From the NCBI RefSeq assembly GCF_016909495.1, contig NZ_JAFBFW010000001.1, forward strand, positions 744,001 to 808,000: a DNA stretch of 64,000 nt. Reading direction: 5' to 3'. Numbering within the stretch: the first letter of the stretch is position 1; the number at the start of each line of letters is the position of its first letter. This stretch comes from Pantoea coffeiphila (lineage in GTDB: Bacteria > Pseudomonadota > Gammaproteobacteria > Enterobacterales > Enterobacteriaceae). The notes below the pieces were generated by a model. It made no database searches and had not been told where the DNA came from. It was given only the letters and a program-made list of their open reading frames with translations. A program made the position numbers and the translations under genes. Of this stretch, positions 19,691 through 31,040 are shown one piece after another.

Positions 19691-20088
19691 TATTGACCTC
19701 CTGAATGAGCATAAATCAATCACCGTTAAGCCTGGCGCACAGACGCTTTTTTGCCACCTTCTTTTTTTACAAGCCTGGATTGAATTTCTCATTACCGGGC
19801 ACATTATCCGACCACAAAACTCACTACGAGCGGTTAATTTCACCCAATCATTAGATTATAAAAAATAAACACCCTGATATTTCATTGGGATAAAAAGTTA
19901 ATTATTAAAAATGAAGACTTCAGCATTAATTAACCCAAAGTCCGTAAAATCGCGTAAATATTTACCGCCACGTTAAAAAAAAAGATTACACTTTCGCCAC
20001 TTGTCACTGATACTTCAGTCACGACTTTAAGAGGCCCCCCGATTTCGTCGGTTTTGGGCCAGCGGATTTCGATAAGGAGCGTTAGCCT
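19691..20088. other. chaB-chaA divergent intergenic region
   Basis: About 400 bases, AT-rich, with no supported gene. It should contain back-to-back promoters for chaB and chaA, and it ends in a GC-rich structured leader just before chaA (separate entry). Confidence 0.5.
20033..20060 (+). promoter_or_regulatory. Stem-loop leader before chaA
   Basis: GGCCC (20033-20037) pairs with GGGCC (20056-20060) around an inner hairpin CCGA-TTTCG-TCGG. The structure ends about 15 bases before the AAGGAG ribosome site of chaA. In a divergent region that is otherwise AT-rich this looks deliberate and could affect translation. I could not match it to a known riboswitch class. Confidence 0.35.
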
Positions 20089-21180
20089 ATGAGTGCCCAC
20101 GAGAGCAGTAAAACCCGCCACACCGAGTACTCCCTGATCTTCCCCCTGGCCGCACTGCTGATATTGTGGTTCTGGGGAAATACCACATCGCTACCTGTCG
20201 TTGTCGGCATTAATTTACTGGCGCTGGTCGCTATTCTCAGCAGCGCCTTTAGCGTAGTGCGTCATGCCGACGTCCTGGCGCACCGTCTGGGTGAACCCTA
20301 CGGTTCGCTTATTCTCAGTCTCTCCGTCGTTATTCTTGAGGTCAGCCTGATCTCCGCACTGATGGCCACCGGCGATGCCGCACCGGCGCTGATGCGCGAC
20401 ACGCTGTTCTCGATCATTATGATCGTTACCTGTGGCCTGGTCGGCTTTGCCCTGCTGCTCGGCGGCCGCAAATTCGCCACTCAGTACGTTAATCTGGTGG
20501 GTGTAAAACAGTATCTGATCGCCATCTTCCCGCTGGCAATTATCGTTCTGGTGCTTCCCGTGGCGCTTCCGGGCGGTAATTTTAGCGTTGCGCAGGCGCT
20601 GCTGGTTTCAGCCATTTCAGCCGCCATGTACTGGGTGTTCCTGCTGATCCAGACCAAAACCCATCAGAGCCTGTTTGTTTACGAACATGAAGACGATGAC
20701 GGCGATCCGCACCACGGCAAGCCTTCCGTACACAGCAGTGCCTGGCATACCGCGTGGCTGATTGTGCATCTGATTGCGGTCATTGCCGTCACGAAAATGA
20801 ATGCGAATCCGCTGGGTGAGTTGCTGACGGCGATGAATGCCCCGGAGCAGTTTACCGGCTTCCTGGTGGCGCTGCTGATCCTGTCGCCGGAAGGACTTGG
20901 CGCGATTAAAGCGGTGCTGGCCAATCAGGTACAGCGCGCGATGAACCTGTTCTTTGGTTCGGTGCTGGCGACGATCTCGCTGACCGTACCTGCGGTAACA
21001 ATTATCGCCTCGCTGACCGGGCAGGAGCTGATTTTCGGCCTGGAGTCACCGCAGATGGTGGTCATGATTTCCGCACTGATACTGTGCCAGATCTCCTTCT
21101 CTACCGGCCGCACCAACGTGCTGAACGGCGCGGCGCATCTGGCGCTGTTTGCCGCCTATTTGATGACGGTTATGCTGTAA
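20089..21180 (+). CDS. chaA: Calcium/sodium:proton antiporter ChaA
   Basis: A 363-aa inner-membrane antiporter of the CaCA family (E. coli ChaA is 366 aa). It exports Na+/Ca2+/K+ in exchange for protons at alkaline pH. Two homologous halves of transmembrane helices carry the acidic repeats: RLGEPYGSLILSLSVVILEV in the first half and LLILSPEGLGAIKAVLANQV in the second. They are separated by a His/Asp-rich cytoplasmic loop (EHEDDDGDPHHGK). Ribosome site AAGGAGCGTTAGCCT precedes ATG 20089. A perfect bidirectional terminator follows. Confidence 0.96.
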   Translation: MSAHESSKTRHTEYSLIFPLAALLILWFWGNTTSLPVVVGINLLALVAILSSAFSVVRHADVLAHRLGEPYGSLILSLSVVILEVSLISALMATGDAAPALMRDTLFSIIMIVTCGLVGFALLLGGRKFATQYVNLVGVKQYLIAIFPLAIIVLVLPVALPGGNFSVAQALLVSAISAAMYWVFLLIQTKTHQSLFVYEHEDDDGDPHHGKPSVHSSAWHTAWLIVHLIAVIAVTKMNANPLGELLTAMNAPEQFTGFLVALLILSPEGLGAIKAVLANQVQRAMNLFFGSVLATISLTVPAVTIIASLTGQELIFGLESPQMVVMISALILCQISFSTGRTNVLNGAAHLALFAAYLMTVML

Positions 21181-21183
21181 CGT

Positions 21184-21214
21184 AAAAAAGGCCGGGTTCA
21201 CCGGCCTTTTTTTA
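21184..21214. terminator. Bidirectional terminator between chaA and hslJ
   Basis: AAAAAAGGCCGG-TTCA-CCGGCCTTTTTTT: a perfect stem with an A run on the left and a T run on the right, so it serves both converging genes. Confidence 0.92.
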
Positions 21215-21225
21215 TTCTTTACTGC

Positions 21226-21654
21226 TTAATTCTTTTCTGCGCTCTGCTCAACCCGATACACCAGCGTATGTCCAGCCCCATTCAACGTCAGAGTTTGCTG
21301 CTGCATTGTCACGCTGGCCCCCGCCGTCAGCACCTGACCCAGCAGTTGTTCCCACTGGTTAAGTTCACCATCGTGACACCGCATCCTGGTCGTTGCCAGC
21401 TGCGGAACCGTCAGTCGGCCCTGTTCGAGTTGTCCCTGTCCGAAGAAGCGGTTGCACATCACGCCGCTGACTCTCAAACCCGGTGCAAAGCTAATGCCCG
21501 GACGTATCCCGGCACGTTGCTCAACGGGTTTGCCATCAACCGCACTCAGCACGAAGTACTGATTCAGCAGCTGCTGCTCATTTAAACGGTTGCCGTCACT
21601 ACTACAGCCGCTGGCGACGAGCGCCGCCAGCATCAGCAGAATAGATTTCTTCAT
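21226..21654 (-). CDS. hslJ: META-domain lipoprotein HslJ
   Basis: A 142-aa outer-membrane lipoprotein: signal MKKSILLMLAALVASGC with Cys17 lipidated. The META domain includes YFVLSAVDGKPV, ISFAPGLRVSGVMCNRFFGQ and LATTRMRCHDGELN. E. coli HslJ is heat-inducible and linked to novobiocin resistance. The second ATG (21654) is chosen because AGGAG lies five bases upstream, whereas the first (21657) is too close. Stands between kdsA and chaA as its own unit. Confidence 0.88.
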   Translation of the reverse strand: MKKSILLMLAALVASGCSSDGNRLNEQQLLNQYFVLSAVDGKPVEQRAGIRPGISFAPGLRVSGVMCNRFFGQGQLEQGRLTVPQLATTRMRCHDGELNQWEQLLGQVLTAGASVTMQQQTLTLNGAGHTLVYRVEQSAEKN

Positions 21655-21717
21655 CATGGCTCCTTGAGTCAAGCTTTCGGCCCACACTCCGGCGGGTAAC
21701 GAGAAGAGCAGGAAAGA

Positions 21718-21742
21718 AAACGGGCCTGAAAATCAGGCCCGG
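21718..21742 (-). terminator. Terminator after kdsA
   Basis: On the minus strand CGGGCCTGA-TTT-TCAGGCCCG is followed by TTTTC, 16 bases beyond the kdsA stop. It closes the hemA-to-kdsA operon. Confidence 0.85.
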
Positions 21743-21757
21743 AGAGATTACGCTATC

Positions 21758-22621
<864 letters not shown>

Positions 22622-22655
22622 TTATGTCTTAGAGGTATTCACCGCGCACAGTGCA

Positions 22656-23465
22656 TCAGTGCAGGGTTATCTGTTTCTGTTCAATGGAGTGGATCTGCAG
22701 CTTAATCATTTCACTCACCGGATCTTCCGGGCACTGCTCCACAAAGTAAGCCAGATCGCTCAACGCCACGTGTTCGCATTCCAGCTGGGCGAAAATCAGC
22801 CCGCGATCGCGAATTTCATAGGGGTCTTCAGGGTCCATCTGTACCAGAACCTGGCTCACCTGTAGCGCTGTTTCCATCTGTTTTTCTTCCATCAGCGCGG
22901 CCTTCAGCGTATCGAGCATTTTGCGCAGCACGGCCAGCGGCTCGGCTTCCTGCAAATCGTCATCATACAGTTCGGCAATCGGGCCGATATTGCCCTTCAG
23001 CCACACCTCAAGGGTATGTTCATCCAGCGTGTCACCGTTAAAGGGATTGATTAACCAGATATCTTCATCAATCCACTCGGCGCGCAGGATTAGCTGCGTG
23101 GGGAAAATAACCGGGCACAGCGGCAGCTCAAGCTGGCGGGCAATATGCAGGAACACAATCCCCAGCGACACCGCCGTTCCCTGACGGGTACGCAGTACAT
23201 TATCCAGCCACAGAGAATCAGAGAGGCGATAGATACCGCCCGCGCCGCCGAATCCCCACTGGTGCCAGAAAAGCTCAATCAGCTTCTCCAGCTGTAAATC
23301 GGCTTCAAGCTGCGGCGAAATAGTCGCACGCGCTTCGGCTACCAGCGCCGACAACTGCTCTCTGACGTTTTCAGCCGGAAAGTCGCTGCGAATGGCCAGC
23401 GATGCCGCGATAACCGCTTCACTCAGCGGGGCGGCAGTAAAATCAAAATCAGCTAAGGACGTCAT
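22656..23465 (-). CDS. sirB1: SirB1 family protein (transglutaminase-like/TPR)
   Basis: A 269-aa cytoplasmic protein matching E. coli YchA/SirB1. The N-terminal transglutaminase-like domain includes FWHQWGFGGAGGIYRLSDSL, RTRQGTAVSLGIVFLHIARQ and INPFNGD. C-terminal TPR-type helices follow (VSQVLVQMDPEDPYEIRDRG). Biochemical role unknown. It overlaps sirB2 by 4 bases (ATGA), so the two are coupled. Confidence 0.95.
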   Translation of the reverse strand: MTSLADFDFTAAPLSEAVIAASLAIRSDFPAENVREQLSALVAEARATISPQLEADLQLEKLIELFWHQWGFGGAGGIYRLSDSLWLDNVLRTRQGTAVSLGIVFLHIARQLELPLCPVIFPTQLILRAEWIDEDIWLINPFNGDTLDEHTLEVWLKGNIGPIAELYDDDLQEAEPLAVLRKMLDTLKAALMEEKQMETALQVSQVLVQMDPEDPYEIRDRGLIFAQLECEHVALSDLAYFVEQCPEDPVSEMIKLQIHSIEQKQITLH

Positions 23466-23860
23466 ACAAACCCCAACAGTGGCATTTTAGTTGTGGCTAA
23501 CCGGACAATCGCATAAACCGCGACCAGGGCCACAATGAACGCTATCCAGCGCACTTTCTGCGCACGCGGACGTCGTCCGAGGGCAATAAAGCCCAGTGCA
23601 ATATAGATAATAACGCCAAACAGCTTCTCAGTCAGCCAGCTGCCCTGTGGCGAGAACGGGTAAAAGTGGGTAATCGTGACCAGCAGCACACCGGACAACA
23701 ACAGCAACGTGTCATTGATGTGCGGCACAATACGAACCCAGCGACGCTGCAGCATGGCAGACTGGCGCTGTAACCACCAGAAACGTAAAACAAACATCAG
23801 CACGGTAATGCAAACCGTCAGCAGATGGAAATGTTTTAGCGGAAGATACCATGTAGCCAT
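23462..23860 (-). CDS. sirB2: SirB2 family membrane protein
   Basis: A 132-aa inner-membrane protein with about four transmembrane helices (LLTVCITVLMFVLRFWWL, INDTLLLLSGVLLVTI, LFGVIIYIALGFIALG, WIAFIVALVAVYAIVRL). It matches E. coli SirB2/YchQ in length and position. Function unknown; the name comes from an old link to Salmonella invasion-gene expression. Nine bases follow prmC. Confidence 0.94.
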   Translation of the reverse strand: MATWYLPLKHFHLLTVCITVLMFVLRFWWLQRQSAMLQRRWVRIVPHINDTLLLLSGVLLVTITHFYPFSPQGSWLTEKLFGVIIYIALGFIALGRRPRAQKVRWIAFIVALVAVYAIVRLATTKMPLLGFV

Positions 23861-23869
23861 GTTGACTCC

Positions 23870-24706
23870 TTACTCAGCCAGTTTCTGTCCAAAGGTCACG
23901 CGATCGTTACCGCCGTAATCCTGACAGGTTTCTACTGCGGTAAAGTTGTTATCGCGCAATATCTGGCGAACCTCCTCCGCCTGCTGCCAGCCATGTTCCA
24001 GCAGCAGCCAGCCTTCAGGGTGCAGATGCTGCCCGGCAGCGGCGGCAATCAGTTTGATATCGGCCAGACCGCGATCGCCCGCAACCAGCGCGCTGGCCGG
24101 TTCGAAACGCACATCGCCCTGGCTGAGATGGCCGTCTTCGGCATCAATATAAGGAGGATTACTGACGATGATGGCAAACTGCTGCCCGGTCAGTGCTGAG
24201 AACCAGTTGCTTTGCAGGAAACGCGCATTGCTCAGCGACAGCTTTGTGGCGTTATACCGGGCGAGTTCGACGGCATCGGCAATGCGATCGACGCCGGTGA
24301 CCTGACAGTCGGGCCGTTCGCTGGCGATCGCCAGCGCAATCGCCCCGGTCCCGGTGCCGAGATCCAGCACCGCACAGGCACTCTGCGGCAAGCGCGCCAG
24401 CGCCTGCTCAACCAGCACTTCACTGTCCGGACGCGGGATCAGCGTATGGGGAGAGACGCGCAGCGGCAGCGACCAGAATTCACGCTCGCCGATGAGATAG
24501 GCCACCGGTTCGCCTGCCGCACGACGCGTCAGCAGGGCATCGAGCCGCGCCTGCTGGTCGGCATCCAGTTCGCTATCGTCGAAGGCGATCAGCCAGCTGC
24601 GCGATTTTCCCGTTACCCAGCCGAGCAGAATTTCCGCATCACGCTTTGGGCTGTCGCCGCCTGCCAGGCGGATGATGGCCTCACGCAGCCAGGCTCGGAT
24701 CTGCAT
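23870..24706 (-). CDS. prmC: Release-factor glutamine methyltransferase PrmC (HemK)
   Basis: A 278-aa SAM-dependent methyltransferase that methylates the glutamine of the GGQ motif in release factors RF1 and RF2. The SAM site VLDLGTGTGAIALAIASERP and the catalytic NPPY motif (IIVSNPPYIDAEDG) are present, as is the N-terminal helical domain (LGWVTGKSRSWLIAFDD). The start overlaps the prfA stop by one base (TGATG), coupling it to its substrate's gene. Confidence 0.97.
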   Translation of the reverse strand: MQIRAWLREAIIRLAGGDSPKRDAEILLGWVTGKSRSWLIAFDDSELDADQQARLDALLTRRAAGEPVAYLIGEREFWSLPLRVSPHTLIPRPDSEVLVEQALARLPQSACAVLDLGTGTGAIALAIASERPDCQVTGVDRIADAVELARYNATKLSLSNARFLQSNWFSALTGQQFAIIVSNPPYIDAEDGHLSQGDVRFEPASALVAGDRGLADIKLIAAAAGQHLHPEGWLLLEHGWQQAEEVRQILRDNNFTAVETCQDYGGNDRVTFGQKLAE

Positions 24707-25788
24707 CAGTCCTGCCCGGCGAGGGCTGCCAGCTGATCGGCCTGATATTCCTGCACGATAGGCTCGATCAGCGAATCCAGTTTACCTTCCATCGCCTCAT
24801 CCAGGCGGTAGATAGTCAGGTTGATTCGGTGATCGGTAACGCGCCCCTGCGGGAAGTTATAGGTACGGTTACGGTCTGAACGATCGCCGCTGCCCAACAG
24901 ATTGCGACGCGTGGAGGATTCTTCCTGCTGGCGGCGGGCCATTTCAGCGGCGCGGATACGTGAACCCAGCACACCCAGCGCTTTGGCTTTGTTTTTATGC
25001 TGCGAACGTTCGTCCTGGCACTCCACCACAATACCGGTTGGCAGGTGGGTAATACGGATGGCGGAGTCGGTGGTGTTAACGTGCTGGCCGCCCGCGCCGG
25101 AAGAACGGAAAGTATCAATTTTCAAGTCTGACGGGTTGATATCCGGCAGTTCGGCTTCCGGCAGCTCCGGCATCACCGCCACGGTGCAGGCGGAGGTGTG
25201 AATGCGGCCCTGGGATTCGGTTTCCGGCACGCGCTGTACGCGATGGCCGCCGGATTCAAACTTCAGGCGACCGTAGGCACCCTCACCGACCACTTTCGCG
25301 ATCACTTCTTTAAAGCCGCCGTGCTCGCCTTCATTGGCGCTCATGATTTCTACTTTCCAGCGACGCGCTTCAGCATAGCGGCTGTACATACGGAACAGAT
25401 CGCCGGCGAAGATCGCTGCTTCGTCACCGCCGGTTCCTGCGCGCACTTCCAGATAGCAGTTGCGCTCATCGTCAGGATCTTTCGGCAGCAGCAGCACCTG
25501 CAGCTGCTGTTCCAGATCTTCGCTGGCTTCACGCGCTTCTTTTAATTCTTCCTGCGCCATATCGCGCATTTCCGCATCGTCGAGCATCATCTCGGCAGTT
25601 TCAATATCTTCCTGGGTCTGCTGCCAACGGCGGAAACACTGGCTGACGTCGGTCAGCTGAGCATATTCACGTGACAGCGCACGGAAACGTTCCTGATCGG
25701 CAATCACACCGGCATCACCCAGCATCGCCTCGACTTCTTCGTGACGTTCCTGTAATGCTTCCAGTTTGGCAACAATAGAAGGCTTCAT
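24706..25788 (-). CDS. prfA: Peptide chain release factor 1
   Basis: A 360-aa RF1, identical in length to E. coli RF1; it ends translation at UAA and UAG. The catalytic GGQ lies in [18 protein letters not shown]-terminal coiled helices ([17 protein letters not shown]) and the C-terminal block [16 protein letters not shown] are present. Second gene of the operon, 37 bases after hemA. Confidence 0.98.
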   Translation of the reverse strand: MKPSIVAKLEALQERHEEVEAMLGDAGVIADQERFRALSREYAQLTDVSQCFRRWQQTQEDIETAEMMLDDAEMRDMAQEELKEAREASEDLEQQLQVLLLPKDPDDERNCYLEVRAGTGGDEAAIFAGDLFRMYSRYAEARRWKVEIMSANEGEHGGFKEVIAKVVGEGAYGRLKFESGGHRVQRVPETESQGRIHTSACTVAVMPELPEAELPDINPSDLKIDTFRSSGAGGQHVNTTDSAIRITHLPTGIVVECQDERSQHKNKAKALGVLGSRIRAAEMARRQQEESSTRRNLLGSGDRSDRNRTYNFPQGRVTDHRINLTIYRLDEAMEGKLDSLIEPIVQEYQADQLAALAGQD

Positions 25789-25825
25789 TCGTGTAGTTTT
25801 ACCTTGTTAATAGAGGCTTGAAACG

Positions 25826-27082
25826 CTATTCCAGCCCGAGGCTGTCGCGTAAAATTTGCAGACGTTCGCCATCGCCATCGCGTGCGGCCTGCTGAAGAGA
25901 TTTGGTTGGGGCATGGATCAGACGGTTGGTCAGCTTATGCGCGAGGTCGCGAATGACCTCTTCCGCATTACCGCCGTTTTGCAGCGCGGCCAGCGCGCGC
26001 GCCTCCAGCTCACTGCGGACCTGGTCGGCCTGAGAACGATATTCGCGAATAGTTTCCACCGCGCCCTGTGCGCGCAGCCATGACATAAATTCGCTGCTTT
26101 CCTGCACCACGATCGTTTCGGCCTGCACCGCCGCCGCTTTGCGCTGTGCGAGGTTGCTTTCGATGATTGCCTGCAGATCGTCCACGCTGTACAGATAGGC
26201 GTTAGGTAATTTACCGACCTCCGGCTCAACGTCGCGCGGTACGGCAATATCCACCAGCAGCATCGGCTGGTTACGGCGCTGCTTCAGCGCCCGCTCAACC
26301 ATGCCTTTACCAATAATCGGCAGCGGGCTGGCGGTGGAGCTGATAATAATGTCGGCTTCGGCCAGGCGAGAATCAATGTCCGGCAGGCTAATCACTTCAG
26401 CACCCACCTCATCGGCCAGCACCTGAGCGCGTTCGCGGGTACGGTTGGCAATCATCAGTTTACTGACCTTGTGTTCACGCAGATGGCGGGCAGCCAGTTC
26501 AATCGTTTCGCCCGCGCCAACCAGCAGTACGGTGACCGTGGAAAGTGATTCGAAAATCTGCCGCGCCAGGCTACAGGCCGCGAACGCCACCGAAACGGCG
26601 CTGGCACCGATTTCGGTTTCGGTACGCACGCGTTTGGCCACCGAAAACGATTTCTGGAACATCCGCTCCAGTTCGCTGGAAAGAGAATGGCCGCGCTGGG
26701 AGTCGGCAAAGGCTTTCTTAACCTGCCCGAGGATTTGCGGTTCGCCGAGCACCAGAGAATCCAGACCGCTGGCCACGCGCATCAAATGGCTGACCGCGCC
26801 ATCATCATGGTGCCAGTAGAGGCTTTTAAGCAGGTCTTCCGGACTTAACTGGTGGTAATCGCACAGCCATTTGGTCAGCTGCTCTTGCAAATTCTCCTGC
26901 TGTTCTACACTGAGATAGATTTCAGTGCGGTTGCAGGTGGAAAGCACCACGCCACCCTGCACCAGCGGCTGCGCCAGCAGGCTGTTTAAAGCCTGATCGA
27001 GCGTATCCGGCGCGAACGTAACACGTTCACGCAGCGCAACGGGAGCGGTTTTGTGATTAATGCCAAGAGCCAGTAACGTCAT
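25826..27082 (-). CDS. hemA: Glutamyl-tRNA reductase HemA
   Basis: A 418-aa enzyme that makes glutamate-1-semialdehyde, the first committed step of tetrapyrrole synthesis. Catalytic Cys50 is in [14 protein letters not shown]. The NADPH site is [19 protein letters not shown], and the C-terminal dimerisation helices are intact. ATG 27082 gives the canonical start [15 protein letters not shown]; an upstream in-frame start (27106) adds unconserved residues. Divergent from lolB. HemA stability in enterobacteria is controlled by heme through its N-terminus. Confidence 0.98.
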   Translation of the reverse strand: MTLLALGINHKTAPVALRERVTFAPDTLDQALNSLLAQPLVQGGVVLSTCNRTEIYLSVEQQENLQEQLTKWLCDYHQLSPEDLLKSLYWHHDDGAVSHLMRVASGLDSLVLGEPQILGQVKKAFADSQRGHSLSSELERMFQKSFSVAKRVRTETEIGASAVSVAFAACSLARQIFESLSTVTVLLVGAGETIELAARHLREHKVSKLMIANRTRERAQVLADEVGAEVISLPDIDSRLAEADIIISSTASPLPIIGKGMVERALKQRRNQPMLLVDIAVPRDVEPEVGKLPNAYLYSVDDLQAIIESNLAQRKAAAVQAETIVVQESSEFMSWLRAQGAVETIREYRSQADQVRSELEARALAALQNGGNAEEVIRDLAHKLTNRLIHAPTKSLQQAARDGDGERLQILRDSLGLE

Positions 27083-27308
27083 GGTGCCAGATTGGGTATA
27101 TCCCACAGTTGATAGGGTTTTCTGAAGCGCATTCTACAAGATGCGCGGGATCAATAAAAGTCATGCGTGGCCTATCCCTGCAACAAGATTTACCTGTTGT
27201 AGCGCAAATCAGACAATTTGAGCGTTGACGCCGCCCGGCAAGCTGGTTAGCGTGAGCGGTTGATTGCGGCAAGTATGCCCGAATTACGTCCGAGGAGTTG
27301 ACCTGATA

Positions 27309-27935
27309 ATGTTATTGTCGAATCGCCGCCTGATGCGGCTTATTCCCCTTGCCAGCGTGCTGCTGGCGGCCTGTAGCATCACGCCAGAGCCACAGACTCC
27401 CGGCCAGAGCCCGACCTCACCGCAGTGGCGCGACCACCAGCAGGCGGTGGAAAAAATTACTCAGTATCAAACTCGCGGTGCCTTTGCTTTCCTTTCCGAC
27501 CAGCAGAAAGTTTATGCCCGCTTTAACTGGCAGCAAACCGCCCCGGACCGCTATCGCCTGCTGCTGACCAATCCGCTGGGCAGTACAGAGCTACAGCTCG
27601 ACCAGCAGGGCCAGGTGGCGCAAATCGTGGATAACAAAGGTAAGCGCTACGTCAGCCGCGATGCCGCGCAGATGATCTCACAGCTGACCGGCATGACCAT
27701 TCCGCTGGATAATTTACGTCAGTGGATTCTTGGCCTGCCGGGCGATGCCACCGACTACTCGCTTGACGACCAGTATCGCCTGCGCGAGCTGAACTACAGC
27801 CAGGACGGCAAAACATGGCACGTGACCTATCAGGGCTACGACAGCAAACAGAACCCCACGCTGCCGTCAAACCTGGAACTGCAGGAAGGCAGTCAGCGCA
27901 TCAAGTTGAAAATGGATAGCTGGACCGTTAAATGA
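27309..27935 (+). CDS. lolB: Outer-membrane lipoprotein receptor LolB
   Basis: A 208-aa lipoprotein that accepts lipoproteins from LolA and inserts them in the outer membrane. Lipobox LLAAC puts the lipidated Cys at 22 with Ser at +2. Family blocks include [30 protein letters not shown] and [19 protein letters not shown]. The start at ATG 27309 is set by the signal peptide. Overlaps ispE by 4 bases (ATGA). Divergent from hemA as in E. coli. Confidence 0.97.
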   Translation: MLLSNRRLMRLIPLASVLLAACSITPEPQTPGQSPTSPQWRDHQQAVEKITQYQTRGAFAFLSDQQKVYARFNWQQTAPDRYRLLLTNPLGSTELQLDQQGQVAQIVDNKGKRYVSRDAAQMISQLTGMTIPLDNLRQWILGLPGDATDYSLDDQYRLRELNYSQDGKTWHVTYQGYDSKQNPTLPSNLELQEGSQRIKLKMDSWTVK

Positions 27936-28795
27936 TCGAACAGTGGCCCTCACCGGCAAAACTAAATTTATTTCTCTATATCACCGGCCGTCGTGAAGAC
28001 GGCTATCATAATCTGCAAACGCTGTTCCAGTTTCTGGACTATGGTGACACGCTGACCATTACCGCCGACAGCAGCGGTGAACTAAAACTGTTAACGCCGG
28101 TTGCCGGCGTGTCGGATGAACAGAACCTGATTGTTCGCGCCGCCCGGCTGCTGCGCGAGAAGGCAGCAGCACGCGGCACCCTGCCCGCCAATGCCGGAGC
28201 CAGCCTTGCGGTAGATAAACGCCTGCCGATGGGCGGCGGCCTGGGCGGCGGTTCGTCTAACGCGGCTACGGTGCTGGTTGCGCTGAATCATCAGTGGCAG
28301 ACCGGTTTCAGTTTTGAAGAACTGGCGGCGCTGGGCCTGAGCCTCGGTGCCGACGTACCGGTGTTCGTGCAGGGTTTTGCGGCCTATGCAGAAGGTGTGG
28401 GTGAAAAGCTAACGCCCGTCTCCCCGGCGGAAAAATGGTATCTGGTCATGCACCCCGGCGTCAGCGTGGCGACCCCGGTGGTGTTCAACGATCCGTTATT
28501 GACCAGAGATACGCCATATCGGCAAATCAATGAGCTGTTAGAGGCCGATTTCCGCAATGATTGTGAGGCCGTCGTCAGAAAACGTTTCCGCGAGGTTGAA
28601 CAGCTCGTTTCCTGGCTGCTAGAATATGCGCCGTCGCGCCTGACTGGAACGGGTGCTTGTGTGTTTGCTGAATTTGACACCGAGTCCGCCGCACGCCAGG
28701 TGCTTGAGCTGGCCCCGAAAGAATTGCAGGGATTCGTCGCGCGAGGCGCAAACGTTTCGCCGCTTCACCGCATTCTTTCAGAGCATTCGAGCTGA
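27932..28795 (+). CDS. ispE: 4-diphosphocytidyl-2-C-methyl-D-erythritol kinase IspE
   Basis: A 287-aa GHMP kinase of the non-mevalonate isoprenoid pathway; it phosphorylates CDP-methylerythritol. N-terminal [20 protein letters not shown], the ATP-binding glycine loop [18 protein letters not shown] and the C-terminal [16 protein letters not shown] motif are all present. Translationally coupled to lolB and followed by prs after 127 bases. Confidence 0.98.
   Translation: MIEQWPSPAKLNLFLYITGRREDGYHNLQTLFQFLDYGDTLTITADSSGELKLLTPVAGVSDEQNLIVRAARLLREKAAARGTLPANAGASLAVDKRLPMGGGLGGGSSNAATVLVALNHQWQTGFSFEELAALGLSLGADVPVFVQGFAAYAEGVGEKLTPVSPAEKWYLVMHPGVSVATPVVFNDPLLTRDTPYRQINELLEADFRNDCEAVVRKRFREVEQLVSWLLEYAPSRLTGTGACVFAEFDTESAARQVLELAPKELQGFVARGANVSPLHRILSEHSS
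28746..28761. promoter_or_regulatory. Possible PurR box in the 3' end of ispE
   Basis: GCGCAAACGTTTCGCC matches 11 of 16 positions of the PurR consensus ACGCAAACGTTTTCGT; the left half and centre are good, the right end is poor. It lies about 160 bases before the prs start, and prs is a known PurR-regulon gene in E. coli. It is inside coding sequence, so chance similarity is possible. Confidence 0.3.
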
Positions 28796-28886
28796 AGTGA
28801 CAGCGTCACCATGATCCGGACGCTGCACCAGGCTCATTTAACACCCGCATGAAATCGTCAGTGGTCTTGCGCCAACCCTGACTTAA

Positions 28887-29870
<984 letters not shown>

Positions 29871-29876
29871 TTCACT

Positions 29877-29906
29877 GGCCGGGTTATTCCGGCCGGTTTG
29901 TTTTTA
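29877..29906 (+). terminator. Terminator after prs
   Basis: GGCCGG-GTTATT-CCGGCC stem followed by GGTTTGTTTTT, seven bases past the prs stop. Confidence 0.85.
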
Positions 29907-29923
29907 GCGTTCAAATTTATATA

Positions 29924-29953
29924 GCCGCTGTCTTTCGGGACGGCGGTTTTTTT
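29924..29953 (+). terminator. Second terminator after prs
   Basis: CCGCTGTC-TTTCG-GGACGGCGG stem (one G-U pair) followed by seven T residues. Tandem termination isolates prs from the downstream accessory genes. Confidence 0.75.
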
Positions 29954-30040
29954 GTGTCTGGTCTGTCATAGCTGGAGCATCCGTGTTAATGGGCCAGTCA
30001 GCGCAAACACCGTCGCTGCAAAAACCACCTAAGCAGTAAA

Positions 30041-30940
30041 TCACCGATCCAAACCAATATGCTCGGCCAGATAATCAATAAACACCCGCAACTTCGGTAA
30101 CAGATGCCGATTCCCCGGCCACAGCAGCGAAAACTGCCCTCCGGCACTGATACAATCATCCAGAGCGCAAACCAACTCCCCGCTATCCAGATACTCCTGC
30201 ACCGCAAAATCCGGCACGTAAATCAACCCAAGCCCACGCCGGGCGGCCGAAATCTGCGCCTCAAGATTGTTGAACACCAGCGAACCCTGCAGCGAAAGCT
30301 GACGCGCATCAACGCCGTCAAACTGCCAGGGCTGAAGCTGGCCGCTGCCGGAAAAGCGGTACAGCAGGCACTCATGTTCGCTCAGGTCCGAGGGTTGCAT
30401 GGGCCGCCCTCGACGGGAAAAATAATCGCCGGAGGCAACCAGGCAAAAACGAAAGCCGCCCAACCGCCGCGCCTTTAACCGCGAATCGGCAAAATCCCCG
30501 CTGCGCAGCACGGCGTCATAGCCTTCACTAATGACATCCACCAGCCGATCGTTGAAATCAAGATCCAGCTCAATATCCGGGTACTGCGCGGTGAACCCGG
30601 GCAGCAGAGGCAGCAGCAGACGGTAGCCAATCGCCGGAAAACTCAGCCGCAAACGCCCGCGCGGGGCGGACATCAGCCGCGAAAGCTCCTGCTCGGCCTC
30701 CTCCAGCTCCTGCACAATGCGCTGGCTGCGCTCATAAAACAGCGCCCCCTCTTCCGTCAGGCTCAGGCTGCGCGTACTGCGGTTAAACAGGCTCACCCCG
30801 AGGCTGCTTTCCAGCCGCGCCACGCTTTTACCCACCGCCGACGCCGACACGCCAAGACGCTCTGCCGCCGAAGCGAAACTCCCCGCCTGCGCCGCTTTCA
30901 CAAAGGCCGTCAAACCACTCAGGCTTTCCACGCTGCTCAT
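30041..30940 (-). CDS. LysR-family transcriptional regulator
   Basis: A 299-aa LysR-type regulator: N-terminal winged helix-turn-helix (LTAFVKAAQAGSFASAAERL, GVSASAVGKSVARLESSLGV, LFNRSTRSLSLTEEG) and a substrate-binding domain (RGRLRLSFPAIGYRLLLPLL). ATG 30940 gives the usual start just before the HTH. It is divergent from an MFS transporter gene 100 bases away, which it probably regulates. It resembles the YafC/DsdC-like subgroup commonly paired with drug exporters, but the effector is unknown. Confidence 0.9.
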   Translation of the reverse strand: MSSVESLSGLTAFVKAAQAGSFASAAERLGVSASAVGKSVARLESSLGVSLFNRSTRSLSLTEEGALFYERSQRIVQELEEAEQELSRLMSAPRGRLRLSFPAIGYRLLLPLLPGFTAQYPDIELDLDFNDRLVDVISEGYDAVLRSGDFADSRLKARRLGGFRFCLVASGDYFSRRGRPMQPSDLSEHECLLYRFSGSGQLQPWQFDGVDARQLSLQGSLVFNNLEAQISAARRGLGLIYVPDFAVQEYLDSGELVCALDDCISAGGQFSLLWPGNRHLLPKLRVFIDYLAEHIGLDR

Positions 30941-31040
30941 TCGATACTTTTTGTCCTTTATCTTCGGCCATGCGGCCTGTTTATCACCCACACATGCCAA
31001 TCTATCCTGCTTTTTTGACTGATGAAAGCGGAGATAAAAA

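Noticed and set aside
20000..20088. yybP-ykoY manganese riboswitch before chaA
   Set aside because: The conserved core elements of that class could not be found; only a generic nested stem is visible.
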